From Xylanibacillus composti (lineage in GTDB: Bacteria; Bacillota; Bacilli; Paenibacillales; K13), in contig NZ_BOVK01000023.1 of assembly GCF_018403685.1 (NCBI RefSeq), positions 1 through 54,599 of the forward strand: a DNA stretch of 54,599 bases, given 5' to 3'. The notes under the pieces were generated by a model. It saw nothing but the letters and a program-made list of their open reading frames with translations, had not been told where the DNA came from and did not search any database. The translations under genes were made by a program, and so were the position numbers. Below, one piece after another: positions 7,709-16,422 of this stretch; the first letter of the stretch is position 1; each line of letters opens with the position of its first letter.

Positions 7709-8626
7709 ATGAACGAATCACGGACAGAGCATGCGGCAACTGTCACCATTCCTGAACCGGGGGCATTTCGGTTTGCCGAGAACTTGTCCTACTTGTCCCG
7801 TTCTTCTAATGAGTGCATGTATCAGATACGGCAAAACACTGTGCGCAAGGCGCTTGCCTGCGATCAAGAGACTGCTGTAGTGGAAGTGAGCGAGGACGAA
7901 TACCAGCACATAGCCATACGCTTTCTGGGCAATTCTCCGCCTTCCGCACGCATGCGGGCATACGCCGAAGCGTACGTACGGGACTGGTTGGACTTGAATA
8001 CAGATATATCGTCTTTTTATGAATTGGCGGAAAATGACGAGCTGCTGCGCGATGTCGTGCCCCGATTTTACGGATTGCGCGTCATCGGCATTCCAGACCT
8101 GTTCGAGGCCGTCTGTTGGGGCATTATTGGGCAGCAAATCAATCTGGCCTTCGCCTACACGTTGAAGCGCCGTTTCGTGGAAGCCTTCGGCCAAGCGGTT
8201 CCGTACGAGGGGGATTCTTATTGGCTGTTCCCATCACCCGAGACAACTGCCGGCTTAAGCGTGCAGGACCTGGCCCCGCTGCAAATGAGCGGCAGGAAGT
8301 CCGAATACTTGATCCACGTCGCCACGCTTATCGCCGAAGGCCGTCTCACCAAGGAGATGCTGCTGGCCTCGTCCGGCTGCAAACAGGCCGAGCAGCTCTT
8401 GACCGCGATTCGCGGAATTGGCCCTTGGACGGCCAACTATGTCTTGATGCGCTGCTTGCGATTTGCCGATGCGTTCCCAATCGACGATGTCGGCCTGCAC
8501 AACGCCATCAAACTGCTGCTGCACCAGGAGGCCAAACCGACGAAAGCAGCGCTTCAACGATTGGCGCGACGCTGGCAGGGATGGGAGGCCTACGCAACCT
8601 TTTACTTGTGGCGAACGCTGTATTGA
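7709..8626 (+). CDS. alkA: DNA-3-methyladenine glycosylase II (AlkA)
   Basis: The product has 305 residues. It is a HhH-GPD family glycosylase that removes alkylated bases such as 3-methyladenine. The helix-hairpin-helix GIGPWTANYVLMR lies near residues 236-248 and the catalytic Asp lies in FPIDDVGL near residue 260. The N-terminal AlkA-type domain is present. The ATG at 7709 follows AGGGGGAGA. It is divergent from adaA-ogt across 167 bp, the same arrangement as in B. subtilis. No clear terminator is seen downstream before the opposing VOC pseudogene. Confidence 0.93.
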   Translation: MNESRTEHAATVTIPEPGAFRFAENLSYLSRSSNECMYQIRQNTVRKALACDQETAVVEVSEDEYQHIAIRFLGNSPPSARMRAYAEAYVRDWLDLNTDISSFYELAENDELLRDVVPRFYGLRVIGIPDLFEAVCWGIIGQQINLAFAYTLKRRFVEAFGQAVPYEGDSYWLFPSPETTAGLSVQDLAPLQMSGRKSEYLIHVATLIAEGRLTKEMLLASSGCKQAEQLLTAIRGIGPWTANYVLMRCLRFADAFPIDDVGLHNAIKLLLHQEAKPTKAALQRLARRWQGWEAYATFYLWRTLY

Positions 8627-8674
8627 AGGTAATCGCGCCGTACAAGAACAGGCAACCAGCAGCGGCCGTTCGCC

Positions 8675-9070
8675 TTACTTGGCGCCCAGCTGAAACAAAT
8701 CAAACTTATTTCCATACTAGTCCTCAAAGCCGACGCCTTTCCCCCCGGGAACTTGCTTGGGCGCTCCATGGAATACCACACCCCGCGCCTTCATCTCCTC
8801 GTAATCCCGGTCTATACGATTCGTAGCGAACATGACCAGGATTTGATCCGCAGCCTGCCTGCCAATCAATTGCTCCTGCTCCGGTGTGTCTGCCTCGGCA
8901 AGCTCAAGCACGGTTTCGCTGCTGCTGTGCGGAGCCACAGTCAGGTACTTCCACCCCGGGGCGAACTGTTCTTCCATCCGGACGACAAACCCGAGTTTCT
9001 CTGTGTAAAATGCTTTGGCTTCTTCCTGATTCTTCACCAGTATCGTGATTTGAAGCGCATGTGTAAGCAT
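8675..9070 (-). pseudogene. VOC (glyoxalase-fold) gene interrupted by an in-frame TAG
   Basis: The ATG at 9070 follows AAGGGG at a seven-base distance and opens a VOC protein (THALQITILVKNQEEAKAFY, then LGFVVRMEEQF). Codon 118 is TAG (8717-8719), directly after GVGFED. The frame continues for 13 more codons (YGNKFDLFQLGAK) to TAA at 8675-8677. The YGN.FDL stretch is the usual C-terminal end of these proteins, where the last strand supplies part of the active site. The sequence therefore shows a full-length gene with one nonsense codon. A 117-residue product might be made but would lack the last strand. A sequencing error cannot be excluded. Confidence 0.8.
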
Positions 9071-9204
9071 CACAAAACCCCTTCCGTAGCTTTGAATATG
9101 GCAACCATCGACCCTTCATCTTGCGAGCGGAATCGTGTTCACCATATCATGGGCGACACTTGCAGATTTCTTCTCGTTTGCGCTTATGGAGGTGAGGGCA
9201 AAGC

Positions 9205-9234
9205 AAAAACCCTGACGGCTGTTCGTCAGGGTTT
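9205..9234 (-). terminator. intrinsic terminator of the GH81 gene
   Basis: A perfect 11-base stem AAACCCTGACG/CGTCAGGGTTT with a six-base loop is followed on the minus strand by TTTTTGCTTT. It lies 23 bp after the stop codon at 9257. Confidence 0.9.
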
Positions 9235-9256
9235 GGATGCGCAAAGCAACTGGCAA

Positions 9257-12196
9257 CTAGTGCGTATAGACATAGGTCGGCGAATCGTACTGAGGCCCGT
9301 TTTTCTCATAAGTAAACCAATAGGCAATTGTGTCTCCGCTGCTCAACCCTCCGATCGCCTGGGTCCAGGCGCTCCCGCTTAGGGACATCCGCAAATTTTG
9401 CTGAATGCCGCCATTGACAGTGTAATGAATGTCTACGTAAGCGGCAGGCGTCGTCGGTGTGAAATGAACCGTCGCTTGCGAAGCGGAGTTGCGCGCAGTC
9501 CATGCCGTATAGTCATCCGTCACATGCTCTCCTCCCCCGCTGCCGCTTGCCTCGAATTCGATCCAGTTCAAGTTGAACCCGCCGGCGCCTGCATATAGCC
9601 GCAGCGTTTGGACACCGGCATTCAAAGCAACCGTGCCCGTTACCGTTTGCCAGTTCTGCCAGCCTCCCGTTACCGGAACAGTTGTTGCCAGAAGTGTGTT
9701 CCCATTCGATTGAAGCCGGATTTCACCGCCTGCCTCCAAGCTGGCTATCCTGTATTTCACCGTGTAGGTCCCTGCCGCTTGCACATCCACCTCATATTCC
9801 AGCCAGTCTCCGGTGTCTATCCAGCCTACGTTGTCGCCTCCTCCCGCATCAGAGGTTCCTTCCGTCTGAATACCGTGCATGGCGCTGTAATGTTCCGCTT
9901 CAATCTTGCCGGGGATTGCTGCCGCATTTCCCCCGCCACCGCCGCTTCCGTTCCCGATGTTGAAGCTGTTGGCCGGGACAGTCAGCACATGGCCGTCAGA
10001 GAAGCGAACCGTCCGCTCCTGGTTCGTCATATTGTAGACAACGTAGGTTTTGGCGCCGTTCTTGTTGAAGACGGCATAAATCGGGTAGTCGGCCGTTACG
10101 TCTGGATCGGCATTCCCTATAGCATCCAGATTGTGAATCCAGTGATAGGCATGCGCCTTGGAGTTCCCCGCTTCCGGGATCATAGCCGCCGACCGGGAAG
10201 CGAACATCTCTTTCGCCTCGCTCGGGCTGGAAATAGCGCGATACATGTAGATAAGGTCTTCCCAGGCATCAAAATTCGTGCCGCCGTTCTCGCTCACCAA
10301 CGCTTGGTAATTCGTATTCGTGTAGACGGGATAATGCGTAAGGTATAGCGAAGCGCCGGTAATAGGCAGCCAATTGATGCCGTGCACTTCTTCCGGATTG
10401 CCCGTCCACCATACCGCATCGCCGACCGTCTTGCCGCCCCAGATCATGCTCGCAGTTGCGCGGCTGAAGTCCGGATGATGATTGCGCTCATGCACATCGA
10501 ACCAATACTCGTTGATCGCATTCATTTCCGTCGTGTACAAGTAAATGCCCAAATCGCGAATCCGCGTGTTGCCGGTTGCCTCGCCCCATAGAATCATTCC
10601 TGCCCACGCATTCATTGCTTCCGAGGAAGACTCGTTGTTGTTTCCGTCGCCGAAGCGCGCGTGACCGGATGCCCAAGAGTGCCCCGCATACGGATCGAAA
10701 TTTCTCAGGAAAGGAAACATCCCGTTCTGGCGGTCATCATTGGCGATATCTTGAATCAACAGCTCGACCATCGGCCCCCAGGCATTCGCCCAATTTTTGT
10801 CCACTCTGGCGATTTCGGCTGCCGCTTTGATGAAATACCCATAATGGAAATGATGATCATTCAGATCCTCAGCCGAGCCGAAGCTGGCAGGATATCCGAT
10901 GACGGTTCCCCAATTTTGATTGTAGTAAAACAAGTTCTGCGCCTTCAGATTCCCGGAGCTATTGCTTGCTTTGAACCAGCCCTCCAACGTTCCCCTGATT
11001 TCATTCCGGAACAGATTGGCTGCCGCAGCATCGCCGACCTGGTCGGCGATAGGAGCAAGGACGGCCAGCTTGCCCAATTGCTTGCCGATCCAGTACGTGT
11101 CCTTATTGCGGTCATAGACCTCCGCCTCGGCTTCATCTACATATTGGGCCAACGTTGCCCGATTATAATTCCCCATGTCCGGCAGTGACGGCAGCACGCC
11201 CGTGAAGGCCATGGCTGTACTGAAAGAGGAGCCTTCCAACGTTCTCATTTCACCGCGCACGGAAGGGTACGTGTAGCTTAGCATACTGGCACTGCTGTTT
11301 CGCCATTGATGAGGATACAGCGCAAAGATCGACCCCGATTGCGAGCCTTCCTTGGCAACCGTAGACAAGGTGTATGTCGTATGCACGGTGCCTGTTGAGG
11401 AATGATAGCTCCAGCCAACCTTGCTGTCGGTTACGTGCGAATAGGCATATTGCTGAAATTTCTGCAGAGTAGCAGCGGAATTGTCCGGGAGCACCGCAAT
11501 GGAAAAATAATTGCGCCCGTTCAAGTTGTTGACCAGCTCTCCGCTCCCGATCCCGCTCCACGTGCTCCCCGATGGACCAAACAGCGCGTAATGCGCTCCG
11601 GCCATGGTAATGCCAAGGACAGGGCTGTTCGCGTCGCCATGCCAGACAGTTGGCGGCGTATAGAAGGAAAGCTTGGGATTTCCGCCTGTGTATTCGAAAT
11701 ACACATAAGGAGATCCATGCCCGTAAGTGACCTTCATGGCGTTGCCGCCGTTCTGGTAAGCCGCTGTCACGAACCAATCGCTGAAACCGTCTACCTTCGC
11801 ATCCGGAAAAGCGGAAGCATTGCTGTGGCCTACCGTAAAGTCATGAATATCATTCATCCAGCCCATAATCGCGGCGGAATTGGCGGAAATGCGGTTGCCC
11901 GGATAATAAATCCGCATGCCCCGCTCCCCATTCTTCATCGCTAACGGATGCGGATACTGCGCTTCGGAATACGCATCCCAAGCCAGGTTGCTCCACCAAT
12001 CATTCGTGGGCATCTTGCCCTGCACATTCGACGTCTGGTAGATCATGGACTGCACGTCCGTCGCACCGGGCGGGAGGACCGTCGAGTAAGAGCCCGCCCC
12101 GAGGCTGATCTCGCCCGGGAACGCATTCACATTGTTGGACGGCAAAAGCATCAACAAAAGCAACAAACATACTGTCCCAATGCCAACCCGTTTCAT
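9257..12196 (-). CDS. secreted GH81 endo-beta-1,3-glucanase with CBM6 and CBM56
   Basis: The product has 979 residues. A Sec signal peptide (KR, then a Leu-rich core, cleavage near SNNVNA) precedes a GH81 catalytic domain to about residue 730. Its motifs include NDWWSNL, DLNDHHFHYGYF and GDGNNNESSSEAMNAW, which holds the expected catalytic glutamates. A Gly-rich linker leads to CBM6 (about 768-886, ending NLNWIEFEAS), then a CBM56-like beta-1,3-glucan-binding domain (about 896-979). It should hydrolyse laminarin-type or fungal wall beta-1,3-glucan outside the cell. The ATG at 12196 has AAGGAG eight bases upstream. It is divergent from an SLH protein, with a cre-like site between. Confidence 0.93.
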   Translation of the reverse strand: MKRVGIGTVCLLLLLMLLPSNNVNAFPGEISLGAGSYSTVLPPGATDVQSMIYQTSNVQGKMPTNDWWSNLAWDAYSEAQYPHPLAMKNGERGMRIYYPGNRISANSAAIMGWMNDIHDFTVGHSNASAFPDAKVDGFSDWFVTAAYQNGGNAMKVTYGHGSPYVYFEYTGGNPKLSFYTPPTVWHGDANSPVLGITMAGAHYALFGPSGSTWSGIGSGELVNNLNGRNYFSIAVLPDNSAATLQKFQQYAYSHVTDSKVGWSYHSSTGTVHTTYTLSTVAKEGSQSGSIFALYPHQWRNSSASMLSYTYPSVRGEMRTLEGSSFSTAMAFTGVLPSLPDMGNYNRATLAQYVDEAEAEVYDRNKDTYWIGKQLGKLAVLAPIADQVGDAAAANLFRNEIRGTLEGWFKASNSSGNLKAQNLFYYNQNWGTVIGYPASFGSAEDLNDHHFHYGYFIKAAAEIARVDKNWANAWGPMVELLIQDIANDDRQNGMFPFLRNFDPYAGHSWASGHARFGDGNNNESSSEAMNAWAGMILWGEATGNTRIRDLGIYLYTTEMNAINEYWFDVHERNHHPDFSRATASMIWGGKTVGDAVWWTGNPEEVHGINWLPITGASLYLTHYPVYTNTNYQALVSENGGTNFDAWEDLIYMYRAISSPSEAKEMFASRSAAMIPEAGNSKAHAYHWIHNLDAIGNADPDVTADYPIYAVFNKNGAKTYVVYNMTNQERTVRFSDGHVLTVPANSFNIGNGSGGGGGNAAAIPGKIEAEHYSAMHGIQTEGTSDAGGGDNVGWIDTGDWLEYEVDVQAAGTYTVKYRIASLEAGGEIRLQSNGNTLLATTVPVTGGWQNWQTVTGTVALNAGVQTLRLYAGAGGFNLNWIEFEASGSGGGEHVTDDYTAWTARNSASQATVHFTPTTPAAYVDIHYTVNGGIQQNLRMSLSGSAWTQAIGGLSSGDTIAYWFTYEKNGPQYDSPTYVYTH

Positions 12197-12362
12197 CAAA
12201 CCATCTCCTTCGTTTCGTTTTCCCTTGACTCCAATTCACGAAAATTTTTCGTTCTCTCCTCCCTTCTGGGCCATCTTCATTACATGAAACGTCTTTCTAT
12301 TCACAGGGAAATCCCCTGTACTTCTATCATATCTGGCACAAAAAATCCGTCAATAGATTTAA

Positions 12363-12376
12363 TGAAAACGCTTACG
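12363..12376. promoter_or_regulatory. cre-like site in the GH81/SLH divergent region
   Basis: TGAAAACGCTTACG matches the CcpA consensus TGWNANCGNTNWCA at all fixed positions but the last. It lies about 165 bp from the GH81 start and 250 bp from the SLH start in a 432-bp AT-rich gap that otherwise shows short AT palindromes such as CGAAAATTTTTCG near 12238. Carbon catabolite repression of the glucanase is the natural reading. Confidence 0.55.
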
Positions 12377-12628
12377 AAATGAAACGAAAGTCCTATGACA
12401 GGGTGGTTTTTGCGAAAATTTACGAAAAAACAAACTGTCTTTTCCGTCCATTCTAGACTTCCGGGACAGCCCATTGCTGTTGAATAAAAGACGTAAGCGA
12501 TGAAATAGGCTGCAGTGTGAAACGATGCAGGTGAAGCGCGAAAAAAAGACTACCATGCCGCCGCCTGCGCACTTATACTACTAGTACCTGATTAAAAATA
12601 CAAAGCATATATTGGAGGATACGCCTAC

Positions 12629-15600
12629 ATGCGACGACGCGGTTCAAAACTATTATGCTTGTTGCTCATTCTCGTCATGGTTGCACCTTTGGCCATGATT
12701 GCGCCAGCTGCACTTGCAGAGCCCAATGTCATACCGCCCGAATCGGACGGATGGGTGCAGGTTTCCACTGCGCAGCATCTGATACATATCAATGAGCATC
12801 AAGAGATGTATCTCGACAAGAACATTGCCATCCTGAATCCAATTGATCTGACTGGGTACGAATGGACGCCCTTCGGGGGCAACAGCTATGACAATTACAC
12901 GGGCACTTTCGAAGGCAATGGCCATCTGATTTCGGGGATCGCCATTAACGCTGACAATCTCGAATTTGTTGGCTTCTTTGGTGTATCGTCCGGAACCATC
13001 CGCAACCTGGGGGTGTCGGTACAGGTAAAGGGCGGCGCCTTCACTGGAGGTCTGGCTGGATATCAACAGGACGGCAGCATCGAGCGGTGTTACTCCATGG
13101 GCAGCGTGGAAGGCGGAGGCGAAGGGCATAGCTACAGCGCCTCGACTACGGGGGGATTGGTGGGCTCGGCGAACAATGCCACGGTGAGGTACGCATTTTC
13201 CTCCGCGTCCGTCACCAGCGCCGTCTCTTCGAATATCTTTGTAGGCGGACTGGCTGGAGAAGTGGCGAACGGCGCGCTGAGTGATTCTTATGCAACAGGG
13301 ACGGTTACCAATAAAATTAGAAACAGCAGCTATTACCTGTTTTCAGCCGCTTTCATCCCCTTCGTCAATAATGCGAGCGTAGTGAATGCGTATGCTGTCG
13401 GAGCAGTGGATGATTCGCAAACTGAGAATGCCAATGCCCGATTCAGCGGGTTGATTGTGTCTTTGTTCTCCATGGCCTCTGTTCACAATTCCTACTACGA
13501 TACGCAAACGACCGGGCAGTCTGCCGGTCTTGTGGACGGCAGCGGCGGAGTGTTCGGCCAGACGACCGAAGAAATGAAAGGACAAGCGACGTACAACGGC
13601 TTCAACTTCACCGCGGATTGGGCGATCCATCCAGCGGTGAACAACGGCTACCCTTATTTGCGACCGCACCTGATTACAGCCGAATTGCCGCATGCGCTCA
13701 AGGATGCGCCTTACACTTACGCTCTCGCCGGATTTGACGGTGCGGGCGGCGGATTGACCTGGAGCTCTGGCTCACTGCCGGACGGGCTGAGCCTCGATGC
13801 TTCCGGATTGCTGCACGGCGTGCCCGAGGAGGCAGGCACTTACACGATTGCCTTCACGGCAACCGATGCGGGCGGCGCCAGCGCCAGCAGCACGCTGACG
13901 CTTGCAGTAGACGAAGAAGCGCCCGAGATCGCCGACTACCACATCGAACCTGGCCATGCGCTTCATGCCACGAAGGTTACAGCGCAAGCCGGGCACGATA
14001 GCCATACGTTCGCCTACACGCTCAGCGATACCGCTCCGGCACAGCCGCTGCTGGGCGAGCTTGTGCCGGAGGAAGCCGCAGCCTATGTCATTGGCGATGA
14101 CATACCGGGTGTTAGCATCGGACAGTATTTGACTATGTATGAGCTGAATGAAGACGAGCGGATTCAAGCCTGGCACAGTGTGCAGCTGGAGGAAGCCCAT
14201 ATTCGGCTGCGGCTGTCCATCTCCGTTACGGGCGTCAGCCTTGCTCCTCCGACGCTGACGCTTGTCGAAGGGCAGGTCCCACAGATGCTGTCAGTGACCG
14301 TCGAGCCTGCGGACGCAACCAACCAAGCCGTTGCATGGAGCTCCGACCGGCCGGATGTTGCGGCGGTTGATTCTGCTGGCGTGGTGACGCCTGTCTCGGC
14401 CGGGACGGCTGTTATCACGGTCACGACCGAGGATGGCGCGCATACGGCCAGCGCGGTCGTGACCGTCCAGCTTCCTCCGCCTGCGACCGGCACGGTCACG
14501 GGAGCCGTATATGGAAGCGGCGATGTGCCGCTCGCGGGTGCGTTGGTCTCCGTGAATGACAACAGCACAACGACGGACAGTCTTGGAAGCTTTACACTGA
14601 CGGGCGTCGGCGAAGGCAGCCAGACGATTGCCTTGTCGGCAGCCGGTTATGTAAGGGAGGAAGTGGAAGTCCAGATTACAGCGGGCGAAGTGACGGATGT
14701 CGGGAAGATTAGATTGACAGCGGACGTAGAGATCCCGTCTCCCGCGGGCGGCACAGTTACGGGGGCCGTGTATGGGAGAGGGAACCTTCCACTGCCTGGC
14801 GCTGTCGTGACATTGAATGGTCACAGCGCAACTACTGACAGCGGCGGCAGCTTTACGCTGTTGAACGTAGCTGAAGGCAGGCAGACAGTCACGATCTCGA
14901 CAACCCGATATAGGACGGCAAGCATCACTGTCGATGTCCTTGCCGGGACAACGGTCGATCTGGGCCGCATTTCCTTGACTGCCGCAAGCTCTGGAGGCCA
15001 GTCAAGCGGTGCGGGTTCCGGCTCGGAGCCAACGTCCCAGTCGGGCATTCGCATTAATGGCCAGGAAGCGGCCATCACCCTCGTTCGCGAGGAGGACAGC
15101 GATGGCCGTTCGATCATTCGCTTGGTGATCGACGCGGACTTGGCAAGCGCCATGTTCCAGGACACTCCAACTGCAGTGATCGATGTGGATCATACAGACC
15201 CGATCGTCAAGGTTGAGGTGCCGGCGGCAGCCATGCAGGCCGTCTACAGCAGGCAACCTGATGCCGCGCTGCACATTCGTGTCAATGGCGCCAGCTATCT
15301 GCTTCCGCTTCAGCTGTGGAAGGACGCTTCGGAAGAAGCCGCCATCACGATCGCTATTGCCCTCGCATCCGATGTCGGCAGCAGCGAGCTGGACAATACG
15401 CTAACCGAACTGGGATTGCGCATGCTCGCCACCCCGGTAGCATTCACAATCCATGTGGACGATCAAGAGCTTTCCTCGTTCGGGGATATCTATGCAGAGC
15501 GAACCATTACGCTCCGTTCCCCGGCCAATCCGGACACATCCACTGTCGTTTGGGTAGATGCGGATCATCAGCTGCGCTTTGTCCCATCCACCTTTATGGC

Positions 15601-16231
15601 GGCTGGTGGCACTGCCAAAGCAACGTTCTTTGCGCCGCATAACAGCTTGTACACAGTCGTCCAGTCGTCCCAAAGCTTCGCTGACATAGAAGGGCACTGG
15701 GCGCAGCCAGACATTGAGCTGCTTGCCCACAAGCTGATCCTATCCGGTACAGACCGCTATGCCTTTGCGCCGAACCAACAGGTGACTAGGGCTGAATGGG
15801 CCGCCATGGTCGTCCGTTCACTCGGATTGGCCGAAAGAACGCCAGCTGCTTCTTATACGGATGTCCAGCCTGAGGCCTGGTATGCCGGGGCGCTGGAGGC
15901 GGCGAGAGAGGCCGGGTTGATTTACGGTTACGAAGACAACTCCTTCCGCCCGCATGAACCGGTCACCCGCGAGCAGATGGCCGCCATGCTGTCCCGGGCG
16001 ATGCGCTTTGCCGGCGGCGAGCTGCCGGAAGGCAACCTTGATTCCCTCGAACGGTTCGGCGACCAGGCGGACATAGCGGCTTGGGCGGCGGGACCAACCG
16101 CACAGCTGCTGGAGATTGGCATTGTGCGAGGGATGGACGATGACAGCTTCGCTCCCAAGACCTATGCCACGCGCGCGCAATGCGCCGTCTTGTTGAAGGG
16201 AATGCTCCAACACCTGCAATTTATCGACTAA
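12629..16231 (+). CDS. SLH-anchored multidomain surface protein with GLUG repeats
   Basis: The product has 1200 residues, with GGAGG ten bases before the ATG. A signal peptide ends near APAALA (30). Residues about 110-270 carry GLUG-type repeats (GGLAGYQQDG, GGLVGSANN, GGLAGEVAN). A putative Ig domain follows (about 348-428, SLPDGLSLDASGLLHGVPEEAG), then a BIG2 domain (about 525-612, AVAWSSDRPDVAAVD). Two carboxypeptidase-regulatory-like beta domains follow (VTGAVYGSGDVPLAGALV and VTGAVYGRGNLPLPGAVV). Three SLH domains occupy about 1016-1195 with TRAE, TREQ and TRAQ motifs. SLH domains attach proteins to pyruvylated secondary wall polymer. No catalytic domain is evident, so it is probably an adhesin or scaffold. 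Confidence 0.9.
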   Translation: MRRRGSKLLCLLLILVMVAPLAMIAPAALAEPNVIPPESDGWVQVSTAQHLIHINEHQEMYLDKNIAILNPIDLTGYEWTPFGGNSYDNYTGTFEGNGHLISGIAINADNLEFVGFFGVSSGTIRNLGVSVQVKGGAFTGGLAGYQQDGSIERCYSMGSVEGGGEGHSYSASTTGGLVGSANNATVRYAFSSASVTSAVSSNIFVGGLAGEVANGALSDSYATGTVTNKIRNSSYYLFSAAFIPFVNNASVVNAYAVGAVDDSQTENANARFSGLIVSLFSMASVHNSYYDTQTTGQSAGLVDGSGGVFGQTTEEMKGQATYNGFNFTADWAIHPAVNNGYPYLRPHLITAELPHALKDAPYTYALAGFDGAGGGLTWSSGSLPDGLSLDASGLLHGVPEEAGTYTIAFTATDAGGASASSTLTLAVDEEAPEIADYHIEPGHALHATKVTAQAGHDSHTFAYTLSDTAPAQPLLGELVPEEAAAYVIGDDIPGVSIGQYLTMYELNEDERIQAWHSVQLEEAHIRLRLSISVTGVSLAPPTLTLVEGQVPQMLSVTVEPADATNQAVAWSSDRPDVAAVDSAGVVTPVSAGTAVITVTTEDGAHTASAVVTVQLPPPATGTVTGAVYGSGDVPLAGALVSVNDNSTTTDSLGSFTLTGVGEGSQTIALSAAGYVREEVEVQITAGEVTDVGKIRLTADVEIPSPAGGTVTGAVYGRGNLPLPGAVVTLNGHSATTDSGGSFTLLNVAEGRQTVTISTTRYRTASITVDVLAGTTVDLGRISLTAASSGGQSSGAGSGSEPTSQSGIRINGQEAAITLVREEDSDGRSIIRLVIDADLASAMFQDTPTAVIDVDHTDPIVKVEVPAAAMQAVYSRQPDAALHIRVNGASYLLPLQLWKDASEEAAITIAIALASDVGSSELDNTLTELGLRMLATPVAFTIHVDDQELSSFGDIYAERTITLRSPANPDTSTVVWVDADHQLRFVPSTFMAAGGTAKATFFAPHNSLYTVVQSSQSFADIEGHWAQPDIELLAHKLILSGTDRYAFAPNQQVTRAEWAAMVVRSLGLAERTPAASYTDVQPEAWYAGALEAAREAGLIYGYEDNSFRPHEPVTREQMAAMLSRAMRFAGGELPEGNLDSLERFGDQADIAAWAAGPTAQLLEIGIVRGMDDDSFAPKTYATRAQCAVLLKGMLQHLQFID

Positions 16232-16237
16232 TAGGAA

Positions 16238-16279
16238 AGCTGCCTCACAGGTTTTCGCAAACTTGGGGGGCAGCTGTTT
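16238..16279 (+). terminator. terminator-like hairpin after the SLH gene
   Basis: AGCTGCC (16238-16244) pairs with GGCAGCT (16269-16275) and is followed by GTTTGTT. The loop is long (24 bases) but the hairpin lies 6 bp after the stop codon. The next 145 bp up to the opposing HerA stop contain nothing recognisable. Confidence 0.6.
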
Positions 16280-16422
16280 GTTATGGCCATTTTCGTGGTG
16301 GTCGTAGCAAGAGCAGGCTTCTGGCCTTGCCGGCGTCTGGAAAATCTATACTCCTCAGGCGAAGCACGAACGGTTGGAGGAAAAGATGCACATGTGCAGG
16401 TTTGGTATCCAGTAAAACACCT

